Position numbers and translations under genes: made by a program. Source: Psychrobacter sp. JCM 18900 (GTDB taxonomy: Bacteria; Pseudomonadota; Gammaproteobacteria; Pseudomonadales; Moraxellaceae). Taken from it: DNA of 64,000 bases. The notes under the pieces are model-generated. The model saw nothing but the letters and a program-made list of their open reading frames with translations, did no database searches and was not told where the DNA came from. Every line of letters starts with the position of its first letter. Positions within the stretch are counted from its first letter, which is position 1. The stretch covers positions 1 to 64,000 of the forward strand of contig NZ_CAJHBL010000001.1 in assembly GCF_904846625.1 (NCBI RefSeq), read 5' to 3'. Shown here in pieces: positions 8,660 through 16,808 of the stretch.

Positions 8660-9373
8660 TCAGATCCAACCTTCTTCTAATAGGTGCTCAGTATTGCTGA
8701 TTTTAAAATTATTGCATAAGTCATAGAATGCCATTGGGTCTTCAACATTATCGAGCAATTCTCTTTTATGCAGTGCCACAAACAGCGCCAACGCATACGC
8801 CGCACTATGGATAGATTTTTTAGGATTAAAGGTAATATCAGTAAATCCCTGATATTGAATCACTTCCTCATGCAGCTGAGGGTTTTGCTTGAGCGCATTC
8901 ACGTATAGCCAATCATAAAATGTTGTTAACGGCTCTACGCCCCACTCCATACCAAAATAATTATAGCCAATGAGCTCACCTGAGGTTGTGAGTCGCTCAT
9001 CTTTTCTGGCTTGTCTTGGCGCTACTGTTAGCAAATCTGTATAAGGACCACCATCTTCAAAGACCATACTGGCTTGAAAAGCATTTTCGACACTATATGG
9101 ATTGCCATCATGCTCATCCGTAATCTGTAAGCTGAAAGGGCTTAGCGGAAAACTTAGCTTATTGCCAGACTTGCTAGAGAGCTCGAGTACTTGCTTAAAT
9201 CCATACTTTTTGCGAATGACTTGTTGTAGGTCATTGATGGATTTTTTCTTTTGTCTGGTTGCAAATCCCACATGTCGCTCAAACATAACCATATCCGTTT
9301 TTACCAAATTGTCACTGTTGACTTTGGGCATGAATACGGGTCTTTGTTCTATCGTATTTGGTACTTCTTCCAT
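8660..9373 (-). CDS. NADAR-family protein, DarT1-associated antitoxin type
   Basis: A 237-aa protein matching, by recalled pattern, the NADAR subfamily paired with DarT1 ADP-ribosyltransferase toxins (DUF6977-like): RPVFMPK near the N-terminus, KKKSINDLQ, VLELSSKS, YSVENAFQASMVFEDGGPY, KDERLTTSGELIGY, and EPLTTFYDWLYVNALKQNP followed by FTDITFNPKKSI. NADAR enzymes remove ADP-ribose from modified nucleic acids. I prefer the ATG at 9373 (TTAAGG 9 bp upstream) over a GTG at 9436 with no ribosome site. No DarT-like toxin gene lies within the window, so it appears solitary; it sits alone between two terminator or regulatory regions. Family assignment is from memory of the pattern, not a search. 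Confidence 0.72.
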   Translation of the reverse strand: MEEVPNTIEQRPVFMPKVNSDNLVKTDMVMFERHVGFATRQKKKSINDLQQVIRKKYGFKQVLELSSKSGNKLSFPLSPFSLQITDEHDGNPYSVENAFQASMVFEDGGPYTDLLTVAPRQARKDERLTTSGELIGYNYFGMEWGVEPLTTFYDWLYVNALKQNPQLHEEVIQYQGFTDITFNPKKSIHSAAYALALFVALHKRELLDNVEDPMAFYDLCNNFKISNTEHLLEEGWI

Positions 9374-9718
9374 AGTGATGTGCCTTAATATCAATGGTCT
9401 TGTATAAATGTTTTGTGTTAACGGTGCTGATATCACCTGCTATTGACGGCGTACTCTGTCATTGCTAGCCGCGTTTATTATTGGTGTTTTATTCGCTAGC
9501 AGCCAAATACAGTGAATTGATCGAGAGCTATCGAGAGTTATCGAACCCTATCAGCGCTCGCTGGGCAGTTTATCTTATTATCAGTCATTTATCCTGCCCT
9601 ATTTTAGAATTAATGCCGCCACACCTTCAACAATAAACCATAATCGAGCTATTTTAAGCTTAACAACGAATATAAGACGCTACTATAAACGGGTTTAAAA
9701 ATATTCAAAGAAATACGC

Positions 9719-9749
9719 TTGACCTTACCATGATGTCAACCTATATGCT
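9719..9749 (+). promoter_or_regulatory. CueR/MerR-type promoter of the copper ATPase gene
   Basis: TTGACC (9719-9724), a 19-bp spacer, then TATGCT (9744-9749). A long 19-bp spacer with a dyad (TTGAC...GTCAA) is the hallmark of MerR-family metal promoters. It lies about 30 bp upstream of the ATPase start. The dyad does not fit the classical CueR consensus closely, so this is a candidate site. Confidence 0.55.
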
Positions 9750-9780
9750 GTCACTATAGATTAAAACGACAGAGGTTGTT

Positions 9781-12258
9781 ATGAAAACAAAAAATACTAA
9801 AGCCCCTATTTATCAAGAAGTGCTGAGCATTGAAGGCATGAGTTGCGCGTCTTGTGTTGGGCGTATCGAAAAACAATTAAAAAACATTGAGCACGTTGAA
9901 AAAGCCGAGGTAAATCTTGCCACTGAACAGGCGACTGTTTACTCATCTCAGCCTGTAGATATCGCCCAGTTAAACAAAGCGGTAGAGCGTGCAGGCTATA
10001 AAGTGACTGAAACCAAGCCTATCGAGCTATCTATAGAAGGCATGAGCTGTGCATCGTGTGTTGGACGAGTAGAAAAATCCTTGGCCAAAGTCGCTGGCGT
10101 GCAACAAGCTACTGTAAACCTTGCGACTGAACGCGCTTGGATTAAAGGCGATGCTCAAATACAAACGAGCGACTTAATTGAGGCCGTTAAAAAAGCGGGC
10201 TACGAGGCCAAACTGGTAGAACAAGACCAAAGTGACCGGCAGGATAAAAAAGCCTCGGAGCAAAATCAGCTTAAACGGGATTTGGGACTTTCTGCGCTGT
10301 TGTCACTTCCTGTATTCATTCTAGCAATGGGCTCGCATATGATTCCTGCCTTTCATATGTGGGTGGTGAATAACCTCGGCACTCAGCAAAGTTGGCTGAT
10401 ACAGTTTGTTTTGACCACATTGGTACTACTCTTTCCAGGCCGACGCTTTTATCAAAAAGGCGTGCCAGCCCTATTGCGTTTTGCGCCAGATATGAATTCG
10501 CTAGTGGCGATTGGTACCATCGCAGCATATGGGTTCTCTCTAATAGCGACCTTTATCCCGCAAGCGCTACCTGAAGGCACGGTGCACGTCTATTACGAAG
10601 CTGCTGCCATGATTGTAAGCTTGATATTATTAGGTCGTTATTTTGAAGCAAAGGCTAAAGGTCGTACTTCTCAAGCCATTCAGCATTTAGTAGGCATGCA
10701 GGCAAAGACCGCCCGTGTACACAAAGATGGCAAAGTCATTGAAGTCCCTGTAGAAGACGTCACCGCAAAAATGATAGTTGAGATTCGTCCAGGCGAGCGT
10801 GTGCCTATCGATGGCGAAGTCGTTGACGGTCACAGTTATATTGATGAATCTATGATCACTGGTGAACCTGTTCCTGTGAAAAAACAAGCAGGCGATCAAG
10901 TGGTCGGCGGTACTATCAATCAAAACGGCACCGTGAATATTCGGGCAACGGCCATTGGTGAAGATTCTGTATTAGCGCAAATCATTCGTATGGTAGAACA
11001 AGCCCAAGGCTCTAAATTACCGATTCAAGCATTGGTGGATAAAGTCACTATGTGGTTTGTACCAGCGGTGATGTTTTTATCAGCATTAACCTTCATAGTT
11101 TGGTTGATTTTTGGCCCTGACCCTGCCTTAACCTTTGGTTTAATCAATGCGGTTGCCGTGCTCATTGTGGCCTGCCCTTGTGCAATGGGATTAGCCACTC
11201 CCACCTCTATTATGGTCGGTACGGGTCGCGGTGCAGAATTGGGTGTGCTATTTCGTAAAGGTGAAGCGCTACAAATGCTTCAGGATGTGAGCGTGGTTGC
11301 CGTTGATAAAACAGGTACATTGACTGAAGGCAAATCTACATTGACAGATTTTCAAGTCCAACAAGGGTTTGAGAAAGAACAAGTCCTATGTGTGGTGGCA
11401 TCGGTTGAAGCAAAATCTGAGCATCCAATTGCCTTAGCCATTGTTCAAGCTGCGGAGCAACAGAATATTCAACTGCTTCCTATCACTGACTTTGAGGCGA
11501 TGACAGGTTTGGGTATTCAAGCAAACGTGGCAAGACAAGTGATTCATATTGGCGCGGATCGTTACATGCAACAATTGGGGCTTGATGTTGCGCCTTTTGA
11601 ACAGGATGCGCTACGTTTGGGGCAAGAAGGTAAAACCCCACTCTATGTATCTATTGATCAGCAGTTGGCCGCTATCATCGCCGTTGCAGATCCTATTAAA
11701 GAGACGACTCATACCGCCATCGCCGCACTGCATCAGTTGGGCTTAAAAGTGGCCATGATTACAGGCGATAATCGCCATACCGCCCAAGCGATTGCTGCAA
11801 CATTAAGTATTGATCAGGTAGTGGCAGAAGTGTTGCCCGAAGGCAAGGTAGATGCGATACGCCAGTTGCAAGAACAATATGGCCGAGTGGCATTTGTTGG
11901 TGACGGTATCAATGATGCCCCTGCATTGGCTCAATCCGATGTTGGCTTGGCCATTGGCACAGGCACAGACGTGGCGATTGAGGCAGCTGAAGTGGTGCTA
12001 ATGTCAGGTAGTCTGCAAGGTGTGCCTACTGCGATTGCCTTGAGCAAAGCCACCATCAGCAATATCAGACAAAATCTGGCTTGGGCGTTTATTTATAATG
12101 TTGCTTTGATCCCGATTGCCGCAGGTGTCTTGTATCCCGCATTTGGTATCCTGCTCTCACCCATTTTTGCGGCAGGCGCTATGGCACTCTCTTCTGTTTT
12201 CGTATTGGGTAATGCGTTACGCCTCAAGTACTTTAAAGCACCTGTCATTACAGAGTGA
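9781..12258 (+). CDS. copA: Copper-exporting P1B-type ATPase CopA
   Basis: Cu(I)-exporting P-type ATPase of the inner membrane (825 aa, normal length). Two N-terminal heavy-metal domains each carry GMSCASC (Cys pairs at 22/25 and 90/93). The transmembrane metal site CPC is at 465-467, the phosphorylated Asp at 509 in DKTGT, the SEHPIALAI nucleotide-domain motif follows, and GDGINDAPALA closes the catalytic core. Eight helices are expected. It is preceded by a MerR-type promoter with a 19-bp spacer and followed by a terminator and then cueR on the same strand, so copper should induce it through CueR. It is separate from the periplasmic copAB operon at the left edge; together they cover cytoplasmic and periplasmic copper defence. 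Confidence 0.96.
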   Translation: MKTKNTKAPIYQEVLSIEGMSCASCVGRIEKQLKNIEHVEKAEVNLATEQATVYSSQPVDIAQLNKAVERAGYKVTETKPIELSIEGMSCASCVGRVEKSLAKVAGVQQATVNLATERAWIKGDAQIQTSDLIEAVKKAGYEAKLVEQDQSDRQDKKASEQNQLKRDLGLSALLSLPVFILAMGSHMIPAFHMWVVNNLGTQQSWLIQFVLTTLVLLFPGRRFYQKGVPALLRFAPDMNSLVAIGTIAAYGFSLIATFIPQALPEGTVHVYYEAAAMIVSLILLGRYFEAKAKGRTSQAIQHLVGMQAKTARVHKDGKVIEVPVEDVTAKMIVEIRPGERVPIDGEVVDGHSYIDESMITGEPVPVKKQAGDQVVGGTINQNGTVNIRATAIGEDSVLAQIIRMVEQAQGSKLPIQALVDKVTMWFVPAVMFLSALTFIVWLIFGPDPALTFGLINAVAVLIVACPCAMGLATPTSIMVGTGRGAELGVLFRKGEALQMLQDVSVVAVDKTGTLTEGKSTLTDFQVQQGFEKEQVLCVVASVEAKSEHPIALAIVQAAEQQNIQLLPITDFEAMTGLGIQANVARQVIHIGADRYMQQLGLDVAPFEQDALRLGQEGKTPLYVSIDQQLAAIIAVADPIKETTHTAIAALHQLGLKVAMITGDNRHTAQAIAATLSIDQVVAEVLPEGKVDAIRQLQEQYGRVAFVGDGINDAPALAQSDVGLAIGTGTDVAIEAAEVVLMSGSLQGVPTAIALSKATISNIRQNLAWAFIYNVALIPIAAGVLYPAFGILLSPIFAAGAMALSSVFVLGNALRLKYFKAPVITE

Positions 12259-12286
12259 ATATAGAATCGTAAAGGATATCCATATA

Positions 12287-12319
12287 GGGTTTAAATACAT
12301 AGATTATTTAAACCCTTTT
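12287..12319 (+). terminator. Terminator between copper ATPase and cueR
   Basis: GGGTTTAAAT and ATTTAAACCC around a 9-nt loop, followed by TTTTGTTG. It suggests that cueR has its own promoter or is reached only by read-through. Confidence 0.75.
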
Positions 12320-12355
12320 GTTGTTTAAGTCCCTTTTTAGGTTAGGAGGAGAAAT

Positions 12356-12748
12356 ATGAATATTGGTCAAGCATCAAAGCAATCAGGTATCTCTACCAAA
12401 ATGATTCGCTACTATGAGCAGATTGGCTTGCTAGAAACAGTCAATCGTTCGAACTCAGGTTATCGCTTGTATTCTAAAGACGATATAGACGACTTATGCT
12501 TTTTGAGACATTCTCGTGACTTGGGGTTCTCATCCAAGCAAATGAAAGAGTTACTGTATTTGCGTAAAAATGCCAATCGTCAGAGCGCGGATGTTAAGCA
12601 ACTGACACAAGAGCATATTGAAACGTTAAACCAAAAAATCGCTCAATTGCAAGAGATGGTCGACTCGCTACAGAATTCTTTTGATCATTGCGCAGGCGAT
12701 GATAATGCAGACTGCGCTATTCTGGATGATCTTGGGCAAGCTAAATAG
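12356..12748 (+). CDS. cueR: Cu(I)-responsive MerR-family regulator CueR
   Basis: A 130-aa MerR-family activator. The winged HTH starts at once (MNIGQASKQSGISTKMIRYYEQIGLL), followed by a long dimerisation helix. The two copper ligands of CueR are at exactly the expected places, C112 and C120, in the loop HCAGDDNADC. A strong GGAGGAG site lies just upstream. It should activate the copper ATPase gene. The gene order (ATPase then cueR on one strand) differs from the divergent E. coli layout. Confidence 0.93.
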   Translation: MNIGQASKQSGISTKMIRYYEQIGLLETVNRSNSGYRLYSKDDIDDLCFLRHSRDLGFSSKQMKELLYLRKNANRQSADVKQLTQEHIETLNQKIAQLQEMVDSLQNSFDHCAGDDNADCAILDDLGQAK

Positions 12749-12927
12749 AGCTTTTAACGAGCACCTTCTAATTTAGAAGGCATTAAAATGTCAGGCTACG
12801 CTGTTTTACATAACTAGAATAGAAGTAAATATTCATGATTTTCAAGTGTTGATAGTCAGCTCAGTGCCAAAGCAGATGATCGGAACTTTAACCTATTGTT
12901 ATATCACGACTTCACTTAAGTAAGTTT

Positions 12928-14034
12928 TTATTCACCACTTAAATCTAAATGTTTCACGCTGATTATTTCACTATTATCTTCATTTAGTTCAAATACTGAT
13001 TCAGTAAATTCTAGTTCTAAAATTTCAGCATTAGCTCTTATTCCATCCATGTAATCAATACTGACATAGGCTGAAAAAACTTCAGTATGTTTTTTCACAA
13101 TATCGTTACGCAGTACAAACATATAAACTCTATCTTCAGGATCCCACGGTGAGCGACCGTAATCAGCAATTGAATAATAAGCCTTTAGAACAACCTCAAA
13201 ATCTATTTCATACTCAACATTCTTATCTGACACCGAAATTATATTCTTGTGGCTTATACAAACTGACTCAATATCTATTTGGTATATTTCATCGTCAAAT
13301 TCATTCATATCGTCTGAATAGAATTCTGATAAACCAATTTTCTCTTTGGCATTTTCAATTAACCCTTCTTCCAGTTGCTCAAGAATACTATCTGCAAATT
13401 TGACAGGTTCTTTCAACTCTTCTTCTTTACGAACAACTAAATCTAAAAGCTCATCAACTCTCTTTAAGTGAATCAAATTATCTAAAGTGTCCGCATATTT
13501 TTCCATATCACTATCATCGCTGATAATATATAAAGGGTGCCCCCTATCTCTACTTACTTTAGCTACAGCTTCGAGAACAAAGGCATCAGGAAATTCAGAT
13601 TTTTTATTTGCTCCTCCAAAAGGGGGCTCTGATTTAAAATATTTATCGAAAACAATCGAAGCATCAACATTTTTTATGTCAACAATTTCAGCTGAACTCT
13701 TACCGAGAAACTCTTCAAAACTTGCTAAAGCAATTTGGTAAATCTCTTCGGCTTTGACTTTCTCAAAAATTCCGTAACAAGCAAGAGCAGGAGCATTTCT
13801 TAAGAACATTGCGTCTCTTTGTATTTTCTTTATAGCTCTTGCTGATTCTTCCGATTTTAATGACAAATGAGCTTTTATTTCATCAATAGTAATTTGAGTA
13901 ATAAGGAGATGAAGCCTTTCAGATTCAAGAAAATTACAAAGCTTGCCTAACGCATGTTCATTAAATTGGTAATTTTTGCTTTCATACGCAGAAGTATCAA
14001 TAAATACCAATCTACTCTCTAGTTCTGTGCTCAT
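12928..14034 (-). CDS. PIN-domain protein (DUF4935-like)
   Basis: A 368-aa protein with an N-terminal PIN-like nuclease domain: LVFIDTSAY (D13), DEIKAHL (D51, E52), FPDAF (D150) and ISDDSDM (D173, D174, D176) supply the acidic residues expected for metal binding. The layout matches the DUF4935 family of PIN proteins, which cut RNA or are toxin-like. The C-terminal 190 residues are acidic and have no fold I can name. It is A+T-richer than the genes around it and stands alone, with no small antitoxin gene beside it, so acquisition by transfer is plausible. Confidence 0.75.
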   Translation of the reverse strand: MSTELESRLVFIDTSAYESKNYQFNEHALGKLCNFLESERLHLLITQITIDEIKAHLSLKSEESARAIKKIQRDAMFLRNAPALACYGIFEKVKAEEIYQIALASFEEFLGKSSAEIVDIKNVDASIVFDKYFKSEPPFGGANKKSEFPDAFVLEAVAKVSRDRGHPLYIISDDSDMEKYADTLDNLIHLKRVDELLDLVVRKEEELKEPVKFADSILEQLEEGLIENAKEKIGLSEFYSDDMNEFDDEIYQIDIESVCISHKNIISVSDKNVEYEIDFEVVLKAYYSIADYGRSPWDPEDRVYMFVLRNDIVKKHTEVFSAYVSIDYMDGIRANAEILELEFTESVFELNEDNSEIISVKHLDLSGE

Positions 14035-14310
14035 GAGTTACCTTCTTAATATAACGCCTCAAAAACCAGTGAAGCCTTACTGCGTCTGGTCTTTCAAGAG
14101 CGTAGTTAATTTGTTTGTTATGACTTAAAATTTAGGCAAAGATCAGTATATTTAATTTGGTAGTCGGAATCATACCAATGCAGAGTGCACCAGTGGCCTT
14201 TTAAGAGCATCACCGAATTGTATCATTCCAGAAGATCTAGGACAGAGCAAATAGCTTATATCAGATGCACGAAATACATGATGAGGCTAATACAAATACT
14301 CAGCACATAA
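14035..14310. other. Intergenic stretch upstream of the PIN gene
   Basis: No gene recognised. It holds the 5' region of the PIN-domain gene and leads to the terminator of the 5-oxoproline operon. Confidence 0.5.
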
Positions 14311-14348
14311 AAAACCCCTTAAGCGACAGATGATGCTTAAAGGGTTTA
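14311..14348 (-). terminator. Terminator of the 5-oxoproline operon
   Basis: Imperfect 13-bp stem (AAACCCCTTAAGC with GCTTAAAGGGTTT) whose minus-strand end reads GGGGTTTTTT. It lies 35 bp beyond the last gene of the operon. Confidence 0.8.
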
Positions 14349-14382
14349 TATTTTGATTTAACCAAAACTACTTTAACGGTCT

Positions 14383-14805
14383 TTAACTACGAGCTAACTC
14401 AAAAATAGGCTGTCCGTATTCAACGTTCTGGCCACTTTCAACCAAGACAGCCGTGACAACACCTTCTTTATTACTAATCACTGGCTGCAAACGGGTCAAC
14501 TCATCAATGAAGCAAACGGTTTGACCTTTTTGAATGTGGTCGCCTTCTTTGATCAAGTTGTCTGTTGCATCGTCTTCACTTAAGTATACCTGCCCTACAT
14601 AGGTGGCACCTACTTGCAAGACATCGTTACCCTGCTGTTCAGGCTCATGAGTAGGCGTGGCCTCTATAGGACTAGCGCTCACATTATTCTGCGCACCTAG
14701 ATTGTTAACCACCCTAATAGACTGCCCGTTGTCTGCAATCGTGACTTCTTGCAGCTGACTGCTTTCAATCAGTTTGACCACACGTGTTATTTGCTCTATA
14801 TCCAT
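14383..14805 (-). CDS. Biotin-carrier-like protein lacking the biotinyl lysine
   Basis: A 140-aa AccB-like protein: an N-terminal helix region like AccB (MDIEQITRVVKLIESS), a Pro/Glu-rich linker (about 40-62) and a C-terminal barrel-sandwich domain. In the normal carrier the hairpin reads E-A-M-K-M; here the aligned positions read D101-E-L-T104-R105, so the lysine that takes biotin is threonine. The rest of the hammerhead fold (KEGDHIQKGQTVCFID, VEYGQPIFEL) is kept. It is the last gene of the operon, 24 bp after the NRAMP-type gene. It may be structural or regulatory in the 5-oxoprolinase assembly; that is inference. Confidence 0.85.
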   Translation of the reverse strand: MDIEQITRVVKLIESSQLQEVTIADNGQSIRVVNNLGAQNNVSASPIEATPTHEPEQQGNDVLQVGATYVGQVYLSEDDATDNLIKEGDHIQKGQTVCFIDELTRLQPVISNKEGVVTAVLVESGQNVEYGQPIFELARS

Positions 14806-14828
14806 AATACATTCCTTAACTTAATTTT

Positions 14829-16016
14829 TTAACTCATGCCCAGATATTTAGCAATGGTCATGACACTTAGGATACTCATCACGATGGCGATTAACCAACC
14901 AAATGCCGCAATCCAAATCGGATGCTTATAATTGCCAACGATATTTTTTCTGTAGGCGGCAATCAGAATGATGACCATGGCGATAGGTAGCACTAAGCCA
15001 TTTAATGTACCAACCAATACCAATACTTGAGCCGGTTTACCGATAGTGGCAAACACCAACGTTGAGATAACGATGAAACCAATAATGAAGTAGCGTTTAT
15101 AAGTCTCAATGAACGGATGAAAGTTGGTCATAAAAGACACAGAGGTATAAGCAGCACCAATCACCGAGGTCACAGACGCAGCCCAAATCACCATACCAAA
15201 AATAACTTTACCTGCGTTTCCTAAAATGTACTGAAACGGCGACATGGCTGGGTTGGCAGGATCCAATGCAAAGCCTTGAGATACCACGCCTAATACGGCA
15301 AGGAATAAAAATACGCGAATAACAGAGGCAATCAAAATACCAGAGACCGAGCTTCTGGTTACTGATTTTAAATTCTCTTCTCCGCTGACGCCTGCTTCTA
15401 ATAAGCGATGCGCACCTGAAAAAGTAATATAACCGCCAACCGTACCGCCGACTAACGTTACGATAGCCACTGCATCAATTTTGTCAGGCATGATCGTTTT
15501 ACTGACAGCTTCTGCTAATGGCGGATCAGATTTAAAGACCACATAAATGACCAATACAATCAGGATAAAGCCCATTAACTGAGCGAACTTATCCATCATA
15601 GGACCCGTTTCTCGGCCTAGAAATATGGCGACGGCAATCACACCACTGATTAGGGCGCCTGTGATGGGCGACATGTTGAACATGGACTGCATGCCAAGTC
15701 CGGCACCGCCAATATTACCAATATTGAAAGCCAGACCACCCGCAATGATTAAGAAAGCGAGCAAGTAACCGACACCAGGGAACACCAAGTTGGCGATTTC
15801 CTGTGCACGCTTTTTGGAGACAGCGACTACTCGCCAAACGTTAAGCTGGACACCGATGTCCATAATAATAGAGATTAAGATAACGAAACCGAAACTTGCC
15901 ATTAGGCTTTCGGTGAATGTGGCCGTTTGGGTCAAAAACCCTGGCCCTACTGCTGATGTAGCCATCAGGAAGGCCGCGCCTAAAATGGCGGTATTGTGTT
16001 TTTTTATAGTGCTCAT
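14829..16016 (-). CDS. NRAMP-family transporter, non-canonical (YcsG-like)
   Basis: A 395-aa, roughly 11-helix inner-membrane protein of the NRAMP fold, like Bacillus YcsG of the ycs/kip locus. I use the second ATG (16016), which has AAGGA at good spacing; an ATG at 16022 touches that site. The helix-1 metal motif DPGN of true Mn/Fe transporters reads G24-P-G-F27, and the helix-6 MPH motif reads G-A-H (201-203). The usual Asp/Asn/Met metal ligands are thus missing. Within a 5-oxoproline operon it is more likely to carry the organic substrate or another ion than Mn(II); this is inference. Confidence 0.82.
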   Translation of the reverse strand: MSTIKKHNTAILGAAFLMATSAVGPGFLTQTATFTESLMASFGFVILISIIMDIGVQLNVWRVVAVSKKRAQEIANLVFPGVGYLLAFLIIAGGLAFNIGNIGGAGLGMQSMFNMSPITGALISGVIAVAIFLGRETGPMMDKFAQLMGFILIVLVIYVVFKSDPPLAEAVSKTIMPDKIDAVAIVTLVGGTVGGYITFSGAHRLLEAGVSGEENLKSVTRSSVSGILIASVIRVFLFLAVLGVVSQGFALDPANPAMSPFQYILGNAGKVIFGMVIWAASVTSVIGAAYTSVSFMTNFHPFIETYKRYFIIGFIVISTLVFATIGKPAQVLVLVGTLNGLVLPIAMVIILIAAYRKNIVGNYKHPIWIAAFGWLIAIVMSILSVMTIAKYLGMS

Positions 16017-16070
16017 AAACATCCTTGTTCTATAGGGGATTATTTAATCAAATGATTAGGAAACGGATAT

Positions 16071-16808
16071 TTAGTGGGCAGAGATAGTGATACCTTTGAG
16101 CTCTAGTTGTTTCTTTATTTCTTGCGCAAATAAAATAGCGTGTTCGCCATCCCCATGTAGGCAGATACTTTGCGCCTCTACGGGTACGGTTTGACCGCAG
16201 ACACTGGTGACTGTCCCTTCAGTGACCATTTGTAATACATGTTTAACGGCCTCGTCTGTGTCGGTGATTAAGGCATTGTCTTTAGTGCGGGAGACCAATG
16301 AGCCGTCTTTTTCATAGTTCCTATCGGCAAACACTTCTGATATCGAGGCTAAACCCTGCTTTTTGGCTGCTTTAACCAGATAACCACCAGACAGACCCAT
16401 GACTTTTAGATTTGGATCAAATCGTTTGATTTCACTGGCCAAAATGTCTGATAAATCTTCATCAATAGCGGCTTGGTTGTACAACGCACCATGCGGTTTT
16501 ACATAGTCTAATGACACACCAACCAAGTCACAAAGCGCTTTGGTTGCGCCCAACTGATATGCCAATAAAGCACGATACTCAGATTCGCTTAATGGCTGAT
16601 GGATACGGCCAAAGTTTTCTCTATCGTTTAGACCAGGATGTGCGCCTACGCTCACGTTGTTTGCTTTTGCCAATTGCAAAGTTGCTAGCATCTCGCTATA
16701 AGACCCAGCGTGCAAGCCGCAGCAGACATTCGCTGAGCTGACTATCGTCAATAACTTATCGTCTTGCCCGCAGCCTTCAGCCACATCAGCATTTAAATCA
16801 ATTTTCAT
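16071..16808 (-). CDS. pxpA: 5-oxoprolinase subunit PxpA (LamB/YcsF family)
   Basis: LamB/YcsF-family subunit of the ATP-dependent 5-oxoprolinase PxpABC, which opens 5-oxoproline to L-glutamate. I start it at 16808 (MKIDLNADVAEGC), 7 nt after AAGGAG; the ATG at 16814 lies too close to that site. Seen: KIDLNADVAEG, ANVCCGLHAGS, VGAHPGLNDRENFGR, YVKPHGALYNQA and CLHGDGEHA, the conserved blocks of the family. It overlaps the end of pxpC by 11 bp, so the two are translationally linked. Confidence 0.94.
   Translation of the reverse strand: MKIDLNADVAEGCGQDDKLLTIVSSANVCCGLHAGSYSEMLATLQLAKANNVSVGAHPGLNDRENFGRIHQPLSESEYRALLAYQLGATKALCDLVGVSLDYVKPHGALYNQAAIDEDLSDILASEIKRFDPNLKVMGLSGGYLVKAAKKQGLASISEVFADRNYEKDGSLVSRTKDNALITDTDEAVKHVLQMVTEGTVTSVCGQTVPVEAQSICLHGDGEHAILFAQEIKKQLELKGITISAH

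Noticed and set aside
9436..9780. ATCGAGAG-type triple repeat before the copper ATPase
   Set aside because: Three loose copies only; no evidence for an iteron or operator beyond chance.
12762..12780. Hairpin CCTTCTAA/TTAGAAGG after cueR
   Set aside because: Short with a one-base loop and no T-run; too weak to call as a terminator.
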